From Parahaliea maris (GTDB taxonomy: Bacteria; Pseudomonadota; Gammaproteobacteria; Pseudomonadales; Halieaceae): a DNA stretch of 64,000 bases. This document shows, piece by piece, positions 1 to 8,864 of the stretch; within the stretch, counting starts at the first letter, position 1; the number at the start of each line of letters is the position of its first letter. Made by a program: the position numbers and the translations under genes. A model generated the notes under the pieces. It had not been told where the DNA came from and searched no databases. It was given only the letters and a program-made list of their open reading frames with translations. The stretch spans positions 62,001 to 126,000 of the forward strand of contig NZ_VRZA01000007.1 in the NCBI RefSeq assembly GCF_008064665.1, written 5' to 3'.

Positions 1-258
1 GGGTGAGTGTCCAACGCGCGGTGTTGTGCTGTTTTTGTGTTGTGTAACCCCAGGTGCCCGCCTCGTTCATCGACGTAGCGTGGCGCTGGCGCGGAGTGTC
101 GCTGGTTTGGGCCCCGGGGGGGCGTTATTTCCAGAGAAGGAAAATGCATGAACGCGATCGCCCGGTACTATTCCCATCTTTTGTATGAAGATGGCTGTCA
201 TTGCTTTGTATTTCGATGATGGATAGCGGCAAACTGTCTGCGGGCTAGTGGGCCTGGC
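1..258. other. left-edge intergenic sequence, no convincing gene
   Basis: I see no supportable coding region here. The only translatable item with a plausible ribosome site is a 23-codon reading frame at 147-218 (ATG after AGAAGGAAAA), whose product resembles nothing I know. A short inverted repeat (CCATCTT/AAGATGG) lies around 174-195. The stretch is downstream of the leftward PilZ gene and may hold its transcription end. Confidence 0.5.
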
Positions 259-807
259 TCAGGCCAGGTTCCACTTCAAATCCAGGTTCTTGTCCAGCCA
301 CAGGGATTCCAGCGCGTAGAGAATCTCTGTCAGCGCGGCCGGCGGTTTGAGGCGGCCGTCATCACCGAAGATTTCCGGGAAGTGGAAGGCGAAGCGGGTG
401 TTGTCGTCGTAGCGTCGTACCAGCACGGCGGGCAGGCTGACGTACTTGTCCTCGAAGGCGAGCTCGATACTGGCCTTGAGGCCGGGGTCCGCATCCAGGG
501 TGTCGGACTGCACCCTGATGCCGGTAACGCTGAGATCCGCCGGTAGCACCTGCACTGTGCCCTCCGCGCTGCTGACGGTCACGCGCAGCTGCGACAGTTC
601 GTCGGGGCGCAATTGATCCAGATCCAGGCGATAGCCGCGGCGGCGATTGCTGCGCGCTTCATTGTGCGCCCGGATAAATTCGGCGATCAGGGGCAGGTCT
701 TCATCGGCGACCCGGGTGCTGGTTGCGGCCGCGCCCTCGCCAATACTGAACACCATGCTGTCGCCCTCGCTGCGGATGCAAAGCTCCCCTGATTGTATCT
801 GTTTCAT
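259..807 (-). CDS. PilZ-domain protein (c-di-GMP effector candidate)
   Basis: This 182-aa protein carries both halves of the PilZ c-di-GMP-binding signature: RRGYR at about residues 56-60 (RxxxR) and DLSVTG at 91-96 ([D/N]xSxxG), followed by a beta-rich segment to about residue 150. PilZ proteins bind cyclic di-GMP and pass the signal to motility, polysaccharide or envelope machinery; no output domain is visible, so it would act as an adaptor. I chose the ATG at 807 rather than an in-frame start at 951, because the upstream extension is low-complexity and crosses the hairpin behind the TonB receptor gene. AAGG lies just before this ATG. It lies downstream of, and on the same strand as, the TonB receptor, but a strong hairpin separates them, so separate transcription is likely. 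Its partner cannot be read from the context. Confidence 0.85.
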   Translation of the reverse strand: MKQIQSGELCIRSEGDSMVFSIGEGAAATSTRVADEDLPLIAEFIRAHNEARSNRRRGYRLDLDQLRPDELSQLRVTVSSAEGTVQVLPADLSVTGIRVQSDTLDADPGLKASIELAFEDKYVSLPAVLVRRYDDNTRFAFHFPEIFGDDGRLKPPAALTEILYALESLWLDKNLDLKWNLA

Positions 808-928
808 TGTCGAAACCTTTTTGGTCGAGCCAAGGAGTGACTTGTAGATTACGCGAGATGGCGCTGTAAACGGGAGGGGACCACTACCCAAAATAGGGAA
901 GTTGCAAAGCGCAGGGATAGAAGGATGC

Positions 929-956
929 GGGGGGTGCGACACCGGTCGCACCCCCC
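929..956 (-). terminator. hairpin terminator after the TonB receptor gene
   Basis: A perfect 12-bp stem (GGGGGGTGCGAC / GTCGCACCCCCC) with a 4-nt loop begins 9 nt after the receptor stop codon. The tract that follows on the minus strand is pyrimidine-rich but not a clean U-run, so efficiency is uncertain. Confidence 0.65.
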
Positions 957-965
957 GGTGCGGGA

Positions 966-3488
966 CTAGAAGTCGTACATGACCCGCAGATAAGCGAAGC
1001 GGCCGTTAAAGCCACCCGGTGACCACTGGCTGTAGCGGTTGCCCACCCCTGCGGCTGCGTTGGGGTTCTCGTCGGGCAGATCGTCGAACAGGTTATCGGC
1101 GCCGACCACCACGGTGAAGCCGGGGGCGCCGAAGGTGTAGCCCACTTCGGCGTCGACCACGCCGTAGCCGTCGTAGGCCAGGGTATCCTCGGAGTCGTAC
1201 CAGTCATCGTAGTAGCTGTACCGCGCCATAAAGCGCCAGTCGCCCATCATGTGGTTGGCCATGAGGTTCCAGCGGGTCTCCGGCAGCGCCTCCTCCAGCT
1301 CCAGGATGCGGGTGTCGTCGATCAGCCCGGGCACGAAGTCCTCCACGGTGGTTTCGGTCTGGTTGAAGGCCAGGTTGAAGTCGGTCACCCCGAGGCCGCT
1401 TTCCAGGCTGTAGGTGGCCACCACGTCAAAGCCTTCGGTATTGGTGTCGAAGCCGTTGGCGAAGAAGCGGAAGGTAGACAGACTGTTGGCACCGGCTACG
1501 CCCTGGGCGATCAGTGCATCGCGCTCGGCGTCAGTCAGGGCGAAGTTCTGCGAGGTGCCCAAGCGGTCGTCCACATCGATGTTGAAGTAGTCGATGGTGA
1601 CGGCGAGGCCGCCGAACTCCAGGATGATGCCAGCGGTGTAGTTGGTGGACTCTTCCGGGTCGAGGGGCACACCACCGCGCAGCTGGGCCACCGGGCTGGT
1701 GGCCGGGATGGTGCCGTTGTTCTCCAGCTCATTGGTGGCCAGGTTGAACTCGGTGGACACGTTATAGGCATTGGATTGCCCCGGTGTCGGTGCCCGGAAG
1801 CCGGTGCTCCAGGAACCGCGCAGCCCGATGCTGTCGGTCAGCTGGAAGTGAGTGGCCACCTTGCCGTTGGTGGTGGAGCCGAAGTCGTCGAAGTCCTCCC
1901 AGCGCAGGGCCACCGCCAGCAGCCAGTCGTCGGTGACGTCGGCCTCCAGGTCGATATAGGTCGCGATGTTGGAGCGGCTCCACTTACCGGCCGCCAGCGG
2001 ACCAAAACCGGGGAAACCGTTGGAGGCGGCGCTGAAGCCCTGGTCCGCCAGCGGTCCAACCTCCCAGGAGGGCTGGTCGCCGATGGTGATCTCGAACTCC
2101 TCGTCGCGCCACTCGAAGCCACCGGCGATGTTGAGGTCTGAGGCCAGGCCGATATCCACCGGGTAGGAGAGGTCGATGTTGAAGTTCTTCTCGAACTGGG
2201 TGTAGGCGCCCGGGTCGAAGGCGGTGGGCGACTGCGGCCCCAGGGAGGCGTTCACCGTGTTGATAATGAAGAAGTCGGCATCGTTGTAGCCCATGCCGGC
2301 GCTGACATCCCAGGACAGGCCGCCGTCAGTGGTGCCGCGGGCACCGCCGACCAGGGAAAAGTCCTCTGTTTCGGCGCCGAAGCTGGGGGTAAAGCCGCCC
2401 GGGAACACTTCGTTGAAGACGAAGCAGTCGGGGTTATCGATAATCGCCTGCAGGCCCGCCGCGTCATCGGTCCTGAGATTGGTGGGGCAGTTGCCCGACA
2501 GGTCCTCGGTGACATCGCCCACCAGCCGGATCTGGTTGCCATCGGCGTCGGTGCCGGAGCTGAACACTCCGGAACGGGTATCGGGGTTCCGGAAATAGAA
2601 GCCGCCGGTCACCTCCTTGGAGGCGTAGTTACCGAAGGCGTAGGCCTCGGTGCTGTCGTTCAGGTTCAGGCCCAGGTTGAAGATCGTTTTCAGGTCTTCT
2701 TCTATTTCGGGATTCCCCCACACCTGGGCGGGGTTGGCAACCAGGGTATTGCCGCCGGCGATCAGTGCGGCGGCATCGTCGCGCTGCACACTGCGGCTGG
2801 TGGGGTCGGATTCACCGTATTCGAAGCTGGCATTGATGAAACCGTTGGCAGTGAACGGCAGTCCGATGTTGCCCGCCACGGAATACATGGCCTCGTCGCT
2901 CTCCTCGGTGTACATGCCGTACTTGGCCTCGAGGCTGCCGCCCTCGCTGTAGTCCTTGAGAATGAAGTTCACCACCCCGGCAATGGCGTCGGAGCCGTAC
3001 TGGGCGGCGGCACCGTCGCGCAGCACTTCCACCTGTTTCAGTGCGATGGCGGGAATCACCGAGATATCCGGGCCCTGGGCTCCGTCGTTGACGCCGTTAC
3101 CCAGCCAGGAGATCACCGAAGCGCGATGGCGGCGCTTGCCGTTGAGCAGCACCAGGGTGTGGTCCGACGCCAGGCCGCGCATGTTGGCCGGGCGAACCAC
3201 GGTGGCGGCATCGGATATCGGCTGGCTGTTGACGTTGTAGGACGGGACGGTATTGCGCAGCAGGGTAGTGAGGTCTGAGGCCCCCTGGTTGCGGAATTCA
3301 TCTCCACTCAGTACGTCGATGGGCGCCGCCGATTCAAAGACTGAGCGCGCCTCCCGGCGGGTACCGGTCACCACGACCTCTTCGAGAGCGGTCTCCTCCT
3401 GGGCATTGCTCACCTGCGAGTAACCGGCCGTCAGAGCGACCTGTGCGGCGATGGCCCAGCTGAGCTTGCTGCGTCTGAAAGTCTGCAT
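966..3488 (-). CDS. TonB-dependent outer-membrane receptor
   Basis: This 840-aa protein has a signal peptide (cleavage probably after NAQ, residue 30), a TonB box (EEVVVTG, about 36-42), a plug domain (about 50-180, with the typical VEVLRDGAAAQYGSDAIAG segment) and a 22-strand-type barrel ending in a C-terminal Phe (MYDF). Such receptors import scarce substrates such as siderophores, vitamins, glycans or peptides across the outer membrane using TonB-ExbBD energy. The plug insertion around VISWLGNGVNDGAQGPD is typical of a large uncharacterised marine subfamily; I cannot name the ligand. There is no adjacent TonB system, anti-sigma factor or sugar/iron enzyme to hint at the substrate. It is transcribed alone and followed by a strong hairpin. 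Confidence 0.93.
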   Translation of the reverse strand: MQTFRRSKLSWAIAAQVALTAGYSQVSNAQEETALEEVVVTGTRREARSVFESAAPIDVLSGDEFRNQGASDLTTLLRNTVPSYNVNSQPISDAATVVRPANMRGLASDHTLVLLNGKRRHRASVISWLGNGVNDGAQGPDISVIPAIALKQVEVLRDGAAAQYGSDAIAGVVNFILKDYSEGGSLEAKYGMYTEESDEAMYSVAGNIGLPFTANGFINASFEYGESDPTSRSVQRDDAAALIAGGNTLVANPAQVWGNPEIEEDLKTIFNLGLNLNDSTEAYAFGNYASKEVTGGFYFRNPDTRSGVFSSGTDADGNQIRLVGDVTEDLSGNCPTNLRTDDAAGLQAIIDNPDCFVFNEVFPGGFTPSFGAETEDFSLVGGARGTTDGGLSWDVSAGMGYNDADFFIINTVNASLGPQSPTAFDPGAYTQFEKNFNIDLSYPVDIGLASDLNIAGGFEWRDEEFEITIGDQPSWEVGPLADQGFSAASNGFPGFGPLAAGKWSRSNIATYIDLEADVTDDWLLAVALRWEDFDDFGSTTNGKVATHFQLTDSIGLRGSWSTGFRAPTPGQSNAYNVSTEFNLATNELENNGTIPATSPVAQLRGGVPLDPEESTNYTAGIILEFGGLAVTIDYFNIDVDDRLGTSQNFALTDAERDALIAQGVAGANSLSTFRFFANGFDTNTEGFDVVATYSLESGLGVTDFNLAFNQTETTVEDFVPGLIDDTRILELEEALPETRWNLMANHMMGDWRFMARYSYYDDWYDSEDTLAYDGYGVVDAEVGYTFGAPGFTVVVGADNLFDDLPDENPNAAAGVGNRYSQWSPGGFNGRFAYLRVMYDF

Positions 3489-3761
3489 TGTATAAATCCC
3501 TGCCTGTTGTCAGATTATTAGCGTTATTAGTTTTAGCAGGCGGCATACTCCACCTGCCGGCGGACGCCCGGGTCTCTCCGCACCCGTTGTCGGCGTACCC
3601 GTTTTTAAACTACGCCGCTGGCAGGCAGGTTTGAAAGGGAAAAAGTGGTAAAAATCACGCCCCCGCGAGGCACTTCGACAGCGCAGCGGGGGGAGGGGAG
3701 CTGCCTCGGCGTCACCAGTGGGACCGGTCGGGGGCTGGTTCAGGCCGTGTACAGTAGCTGT
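3489..3761. other. intergenic region upstream of the TonB receptor
   Basis: The stretch contains the leader of the leftward receptor gene (ribosome site CAGGGA about 10 nt before its ATG) and the tail of the epmB unit. No Fur-like palindrome, hairpin with a U-run, or small gene stood out. Confidence 0.5.
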
Positions 3762-4796
3762 TCAGGCTTTACGGGGCAGGGCTGGCAGGGTGGTTTTGGC
3801 GGCTTCGCCGGCAATCTCCTGCACCAGGCGCGGCACCAGGTAGCCTGGCAGGCGGGCTGTGATACCCGCGTGTAACTCGCGCGCGCGGAGGGCCTCCACT
3901 TCGAAGTGGGCGGCACCCTGTACCCGGTCCAGCAGGTGCAGGTAATAGGGCAGGGCGCCGTGGGCGAACAGGCTCTCGCTCAGCGCCACCAGGGCGTCTT
4001 CGGAGTCATTCACACCGGCCAGCAGCACCGCCTGGTTGAGCAGGGTCATGCCGCGCTCGCGGATGCGTCCGAAGGCGCGGCCCACGCTCTGGTCGAGCTC
4101 GTTAGCGTGATTGCTGTGCACCACCATGACCGTCTGCACCCCGGGAGGGGAGAGGGCATCCAGCAAATCCGCTGTCACCCGGTCGGGCAGTACCACCGGC
4201 ATGCGGCTGTGCACACGCAGGCGCTGTACGTGGGGGATGGCGGCAATATCCTGGCAAAGTGCTGCCAGGTGGTCGTCCTCGGCGACCAGGGGGTCGCCCC
4301 CGCTGAGAATCACTTCGCTGATGCTGGCGTCGTCGCGTACGTAATCGAGGGCGTCCTGCCATTCCCGGCGGCTGTTGCGGTTGTCACTGTAGGGGAAGTG
4401 GCGGCGGAAGCAGTAGCGGCAGTTCACCGCGCAGCCGCTGGCCACCACCAGTAACAGGCGGCCGCGGTATTTGTGGATGATTCCAGCACGGGGGTTGGCG
4501 CTGCCCGTCTCGCCGGTGGGGTCGGGACCGAAGCCGGGTGCCGCCACCAGTTCATCCGTACTCGCCAGCACCTGGCGCAGCAGGGGGTCGCGGGGGTCTC
4601 CTGCCTGCATCCGGCGCACGAAGGCGCGCGGGACCTTCAGGGCAAAGTCGGCGCAGGCTTCCTCACTGAGCCCGACATCGGCGGGGCTCAACTGCAGCTC
4701 CTTGAGCAGGGAGGCGCCGTCACTGATGACAGAGCGCAGCTGGTCGCGCCAGTCCGCATCCAGCGCGACTGGCGTCAGGTGTCGGGGATTGTGCAT
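3762..4796 (-). CDS. epmB: EF-P beta-lysylation protein EpmB (radical SAM, lysine 2,3-aminomutase family)
   Basis: The product (344 aa from the ATG at 4796) converts (S)-alpha-lysine to (R)-beta-lysine for modification of elongation factor P, which relieves ribosome stalling at polyproline. It has the radical-SAM cluster CAVNCRYC (C122, C126, C129), the SGGDP S-adenosylmethionine-binding turn, and the PLP lysine near the C-terminus (GEAAKTT, about K334), after the typical LPYYLHLLDRVQGAAHF segment. Its length is that of EpmB and shorter than clostridial lysine aminomutases. I preferred this ATG over an in-frame start at 5051 because the extension overlaps the next gene and is not protein-like. 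Neither efp nor epmA is in the window, although epmB often sits near efp. Confidence 0.92.
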   Translation of the reverse strand: MHNPRHLTPVALDADWRDQLRSVISDGASLLKELQLSPADVGLSEEACADFALKVPRAFVRRMQAGDPRDPLLRQVLASTDELVAAPGFGPDPTGETGSANPRAGIIHKYRGRLLLVVASGCAVNCRYCFRRHFPYSDNRNSRREWQDALDYVRDDASISEVILSGGDPLVAEDDHLAALCQDIAAIPHVQRLRVHSRMPVVLPDRVTADLLDALSPPGVQTVMVVHSNHANELDQSVGRAFGRIRERGMTLLNQAVLLAGVNDSEDALVALSESLFAHGALPYYLHLLDRVQGAAHFEVEALRARELHAGITARLPGYLVPRLVQEIAGEAAKTTLPALPRKA

Positions 4797-4869
4797 GGTG
4801 AGGTGTCGGGTGCTGTCAGGCCTTGGTGTCGGGTGGGTGTCGGGTGGTTGGCGAGGAGCCGGCGGGGGC

Positions 4870-6165
4870 TCAGCCCAGCCGGTCGCGAAGGGCATAGAAT
4901 AACATGCCCGCCACCAGTCCGGGCCAGCGCAACAGGGTACCCCCGGGGAAGGTGTGGGATGGCACCGTAGCCATGACGTCAAAGCGCCCGGCGCTGCCGT
5001 CGATCGCCTCCGCCAGCAGCTTGCCGGCCATGGTTGCCGTGGGCACGCCATGACCGGAAAAACCGTGGGCGTAGAACACCTTGTCGGACAGGCGGCCGAA
5101 GTCCGGCATCCGGTTCAGGGTAATGGCCAGGGTGCCGCCCCAGCCGTACTCGATGCGGGTATCGGCCAGTTCCGGGTAGATCCGCAGCATGTACTTGCGC
5201 ACGAAGCTGCCGATATCCGCCGGGAAGCGGCGGGTGTAGGACTCCCCCCCACCGAACAGCAGGCGGTTGTCCGCCGACAGCTTCCAGTAGTTGATCACGA
5301 ACAGGGTGTCGGACATGGAGGTGTCGTCGCGAATCAACTGGCGGGCCAGGTCCTCCGACAGGGGCTCCGTGGCCAGCATGTAGTTGTTGATAGGCATGAT
5401 CCGCCCGGCGGTGCGCGGCTCCAGTTTCTCCAGGTAGCCGTTGCAGCCCAGCACCAGGAAGCGTGCATTGACCTGGCCGCGGTCGGTTTTTACCCGTACC
5501 TTGTCACCCTCGGTGTAGGACAGCACCCGGCTGCCCTCGTATAGACGGGCGCCGAGTTGGTCGGCTGCTGCCGCGAGGCCCAGGGCGTAGTTGAGCGGGT
5601 GCAGGTGCCGGCAGCCTTCGTCCAGGGTGGCGCCGTGGAAGCCCTGGCCGGAGGTCATCCCGGCGAGCTCGTCCCTGTCCACATAGCGGATCTGCTCATA
5701 GCCGTAGACACCGCGCAGGTGATCGACATGTTCACGCAGGTCGGTGGCGTCGCCCGCCTTGGAGGCCACGTGCAGATTGCCCTGCTTGAGTTCGCAGTCG
5801 ATGCCAAACTCGTCCACCAGGGAGCAGACGGTGTCCACCGCCTCCAACCCCAACTGCCACAGGCTGCGGGCCGCGTCCTTGCCAACCCATTTTTCCAGGT
5901 CGTGCTGGTCGGCGCGCTGGCCGGTGCCGACGTGGCCGCCGTTGCGCCCCGACGCGCCCCAGCCGAGTTTGTTGGCCTCCAGTAGCGCGACGCTGTAGCC
6001 CAGCTTGCGCAGGTGAATGGCAGAGGACAGGCCGGTGTAGCCGCCACCGATAATACAGACGTCCGCCTCGACTTCACCCTGCAGGGGGGCAAAATCCAGC
6101 TGGCGGTTGGCGCTGGCGGCGTACCAGGAGTCGACGTGGGCTTGGTTCTGGGGATGTTTTGTCAT
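4870..6165 (-). CDS. puuB: gamma-glutamylputrescine oxidase-like FAD oxidoreductase
   Basis: This 431-aa DadA/glycine-oxidase-type flavoenzyme closely follows E. coli PuuB: SWYAASAN near the N-terminus, FAD-binding GGGYTG (40-45), WGASGRNGGH, SADNRLLFGGG, and a C-terminal end in LRDRLG. PuuB oxidises gamma-glutamylputrescine to gamma-glutamyl-aminobutyraldehyde with release of ammonia and H2O2. It is divergent from a PuuA-like synthetase 115 bp away, which supports a shared putrescine-utilisation role. The remaining Puu enzymes (PuuC aldehyde dehydrogenase, PuuD hydrolase, PuuE) and the regulator PuuR are not in the window. I used the ATG at 6165, which begins MTKHPQNQ as in homologues, rather than the in-frame start at 6207. 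A related amine oxidase remains possible. Confidence 0.85.
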   Translation of the reverse strand: MTKHPQNQAHVDSWYAASANRQLDFAPLQGEVEADVCIIGGGYTGLSSAIHLRKLGYSVALLEANKLGWGASGRNGGHVGTGQRADQHDLEKWVGKDAARSLWQLGLEAVDTVCSLVDEFGIDCELKQGNLHVASKAGDATDLREHVDHLRGVYGYEQIRYVDRDELAGMTSGQGFHGATLDEGCRHLHPLNYALGLAAAADQLGARLYEGSRVLSYTEGDKVRVKTDRGQVNARFLVLGCNGYLEKLEPRTAGRIMPINNYMLATEPLSEDLARQLIRDDTSMSDTLFVINYWKLSADNRLLFGGGESYTRRFPADIGSFVRKYMLRIYPELADTRIEYGWGGTLAITLNRMPDFGRLSDKVFYAHGFSGHGVPTATMAGKLLAEAIDGSAGRFDVMATVPSHTFPGGTLLRWPGLVAGMLFYALRDRLG

Positions 6166-6280
6166 GGTTGAACTATACCGGCTGCGCGCGCAGGGAACGG
6201 ATACCACGTTAGGGGTAGCCCCCCTTGCGGGCCTGTGATGGCTACAGGATACTCATTGCTTTCCACATTATGGAGTCCCC

Positions 6281-7630
6281 ATGGACACCGACATACAGGC
6301 GATCAAGGACTGGCTCAGGGAGCACCGCATTTCAGAAGTGGAGTGCCTGGTCCCGGACATGACCGGCAACGCCCGCGGCAAGTTTATCCCCGCCAATCAG
6401 TTCCTCGGCATGGGTCATCCCAAGCTGCCCGAGAGCATCATGATCCAGACCGTCACCGGCGAGTACTGTGACGATCACTGGGACTTCGTCGAGCCGACCG
6501 ACGCCGACATGATTCTCAAGCCCGATCTCTCCACCCTGCGGGTTGTCCCCTGGGCCCGGGAACCCACCGCCCAGATCATCCACGACTGCTACAAGCCCAG
6601 CGGCGAGCTGCATCCGCTCTCCTCCCGCTCAGTGCTGCGGCACATTCTCGATCTCTATGCGAAGGACGGCCTGCAGCCGGTGGTCGCGCCGGAGATGGAG
6701 TTCTACCTGGTGGCCAAGAACACCGACCCGGATTACGAACTGATGCCGCCCAAGGGGCGCTCCGGTCGCCGCGAATCCGCGCGCCTGTCCTACAGCATCG
6801 ACGCGGTGGCGGAGTTCGAGGACTTCGTGGAGGACATGTACGACTACGCCGACGCCCAGGAGCTGCGGGTCGACACCCTGATCCACGAAAACGGCGCCGC
6901 CCAGATGGAGATCAACTTCCTCCACGGCGACGCCATGGAACTGGCGGACCAGGTGTTCGTGTTCAAGCGCACGGTGCGCGAAACCGCACACAAGTACGGC
7001 ATGTACGCCACCTTCATGGCCAAGCCCATGCAGCGCGAGCCGGGCAGTGCCATGCACATTCACCAGAGCGTGGTGCGCGCCGACAACGGCGAGAACATTT
7101 TTGCCGACAAGGACGGCAACTTCACCGACGCCTTCATGGGCTACATCGGTGGTTTACAGCGCTTTACACCAGAGCTGATCAGCCTGTACGCGCCCAACGT
7201 GAATTCCTACCGCCGGCTGGCGCCGGACATCTCTGCCCCCATCAACCTGAACTGGGGCATGGACAACCGCACCACCGCTTTCCGTGTGCCTCACGACAAT
7301 CCAGCGGCCACCCGGGTGGAAAACCGTTTCCCCGGTGCCGATGCCAACCCTTATCTGGCCATCGCCGCGACCCTGGCCAGCGGCTATCTCGGGATGAAGA
7401 TGGGGCTCAAGCCGTCCGACCCCCACCAGGGCACGGCCAACGAGGACGAGGTGGAAGTGGCCCGGACCCTGGAAGAGGGGCTGCGCAAGCTGCACGACAC
7501 CCCGGAGCTGCAGGACATCTTTGGCGATCTCTTCCTGCGGGCCTATGCCGCGGTGAAACTCGACGAGTTCGAGGAATTCAACCGCGTGATCAGTTCCTGG
7601 GAGCGCGAACACCTGCTGTTGCAGGTGTGA
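6281..7630 (+). CDS. puuA: gamma-glutamylputrescine synthetase-like glutamine synthetase family protein
   Basis: This 449-aa protein is full length for the PuuA subgroup of glutamine synthetases. It shows EMEFYLV, GAAQMEINF, FMAKPM, GSAMHIHQS and NRTTAFRVP, which line the glutamate and ATP sites, and it matches E. coli PuuA closely over ENGAAQMEINFLHGDAMELA. PuuA ligates glutamate to putrescine using ATP, the first step of the Puu pathway; the divergent PuuB-like oxidase would take the product. The ATG follows GGAGT. Related gamma-glutamyl amine ligases acting on spermidine, ethanolamine or aromatic amines cannot be excluded by sequence alone. Confidence 0.88.
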   Translation: MDTDIQAIKDWLREHRISEVECLVPDMTGNARGKFIPANQFLGMGHPKLPESIMIQTVTGEYCDDHWDFVEPTDADMILKPDLSTLRVVPWAREPTAQIIHDCYKPSGELHPLSSRSVLRHILDLYAKDGLQPVVAPEMEFYLVAKNTDPDYELMPPKGRSGRRESARLSYSIDAVAEFEDFVEDMYDYADAQELRVDTLIHENGAAQMEINFLHGDAMELADQVFVFKRTVRETAHKYGMYATFMAKPMQREPGSAMHIHQSVVRADNGENIFADKDGNFTDAFMGYIGGLQRFTPELISLYAPNVNSYRRLAPDISAPINLNWGMDNRTTAFRVPHDNPAATRVENRFPGADANPYLAIAATLASGYLGMKMGLKPSDPHQGTANEDEVEVARTLEEGLRKLHDTPELQDIFGDLFLRAYAAVKLDEFEEFNRVISSWEREHLLLQV

Positions 7631-7652
7631 CGGGGCGAATGGAGAGAGCGGC

Positions 7653-8519
7653 GTGACGGCACACAATACCTTCCTCGGCAGCAATCGCCGCTTCCACATC
7701 TTTACGGCGGTCAAGTACCTCACCTACGCCCTGTTATGCTTTAACGTCTATCTCTTCCTCGACGAGGAGATGACCAGCCTGGAGTACACCTTCACCGACG
7801 GCCTCGAACTCGGCCAGCTGGTGCAGGTGTTCGCGGCGACCATCGACACGGCGGCCTGGGTGATCCTGTTGCTGCTGTTCGAGCTGGAAACCTCGGTGCT
7901 GGATGACGACCGCATCCGCGGCTGGGTGAAGGTCACCCTGCACGGCATTCGCCTGGTTTGCTCGGCGGCCATCGTCTACGCCTTTACCGGCTATTACGCG
8001 GAACTGGACACTCTCTACCAGGTGAGTTCATTGCCAGTGAGCGATGCCTGCCAGCTGCTGGGACAGGGCTATTCTGTCCTGGTGGACCTGGATGAGTACC
8101 TGCCACTGGAGGCTGCCAATTGCGCAGCCTTTGGCCAGGAGCTCTGGCGCCTGGACGGCTTTGATATCGTGGCCGACAGCGGGCACCTGCAGGCTGCACA
8201 GTGGCTGGCCTGGACCGATGTCATCAATGCCGGGGCGTGGATCCTGGTGGTGGTGGTACTGGAGGTGGAAGTGCGGCTGCAGTTGCGCGGCAACCTGTCG
8301 CGGAGCGTGATGCGGGGCACGGCCTGGATCAAGGCCGTCATCTATTTCACGCTGTTTGCGGCGGCTGCCTACTGGGGCTACGCTGGTGATTTCCTGGATT
8401 TCTGGGACGCCGCCCTGTGGCTGTTTGCCTTTATCTTCATCGAGATGAATGTATTCGAGTGGCAGCACCAGACCAGCGGTGGAGACGCGCAGGCGGTGGC
8501 GGCAACCACCACCGCCTGA
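7653..8519 (+). CDS. six-TM membrane protein of unknown function
   Basis: The 288-aa product starts at a GTG with GGAGAG 6 nt upstream, only 22 nt after puuA, so the two are probably co-transcribed. I read about six membrane segments (roughly residues 20-37, 58-80, 96-115, 186-206, 226-246, 250-267). A soluble loop of about 70 residues follows TM3 and contains two cysteines (DACQ, ANCAAF) that could form an extracytoplasmic disulfide. Acidic and basic residues flank several helices (LFELETSVLDDDR, LEVEVRLQLR). I do not recognise the family. Linkage to puuA suggests, but does not show, a role in amine uptake or sensing; six helices are few for a classical permease. Confidence 0.8.
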   Translation: MTAHNTFLGSNRRFHIFTAVKYLTYALLCFNVYLFLDEEMTSLEYTFTDGLELGQLVQVFAATIDTAAWVILLLLFELETSVLDDDRIRGWVKVTLHGIRLVCSAAIVYAFTGYYAELDTLYQVSSLPVSDACQLLGQGYSVLVDLDEYLPLEAANCAAFGQELWRLDGFDIVADSGHLQAAQWLAWTDVINAGAWILVVVVLEVEVRLQLRGNLSRSVMRGTAWIKAVIYFTLFAAAAYWGYAGDFLDFWDAALWLFAFIFIEMNVFEWQHQTSGGDAQAVAATTTA

Positions 8520-8539
8520 GCAGGAACTGACTTTACCTT

Positions 8540-8746
8540 TTATACCTCGTCGTGCATCCCGATGTGCTCGACCCGGGGATACTCCCGCCACTGGAAGAAC
8601 TGGCGGTGATCGCAGATCAGGCAGCGGTGTTCGATATCACCGCTCTGCGGATCCATCTCGCCACAGCGGGTCATCATGCCTGTACCGCAGGCGTCGCAGA
8701 TATAATTGATTTCCACCGGCCGTACTTCGCGTTTGGTTTCTGGCAT
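8540..8746 (-). CDS. small zinc-ribbon-like protein
   Basis: This 68-aa protein has two CxxC knuckles (C17/C20 and C42/C45) plus an extra Cys at 28, the layout of a rubredoxin- or zinc-ribbon-type metal site. No other domain fits in the length. It lies between convergent and divergent neighbours with its own leader, and the cysteine pairs make a chance reading frame unlikely. The role is unknown; small Zn ribbons often bind RNA, ribosomes or partner enzymes. Confidence 0.7.
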   Translation of the reverse strand: MPETKREVRPVEINYICDACGTGMMTRCGEMDPQSGDIEHRCLICDHRQFFQWREYPRVEHIGMHDEV

Positions 8747-8864
8747 AGGTCCGTCTCCTGAATTGGGCTGCCTATGCTAGCGCGACTCTGCGTGCGGCGA
8801 AAGCAGCCTTGATTACCCGCGTGCGACGGTTAAGCTGTGGCGGAACCCGAAAGGATGTCCCGGC

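Noticed and set aside
147-218. 23-codon reading frame in the left-edge spacer
   Set aside because: It has a fair ribosome site but no recognisable product, no conserved feature visible, and is too short to support without comparison.
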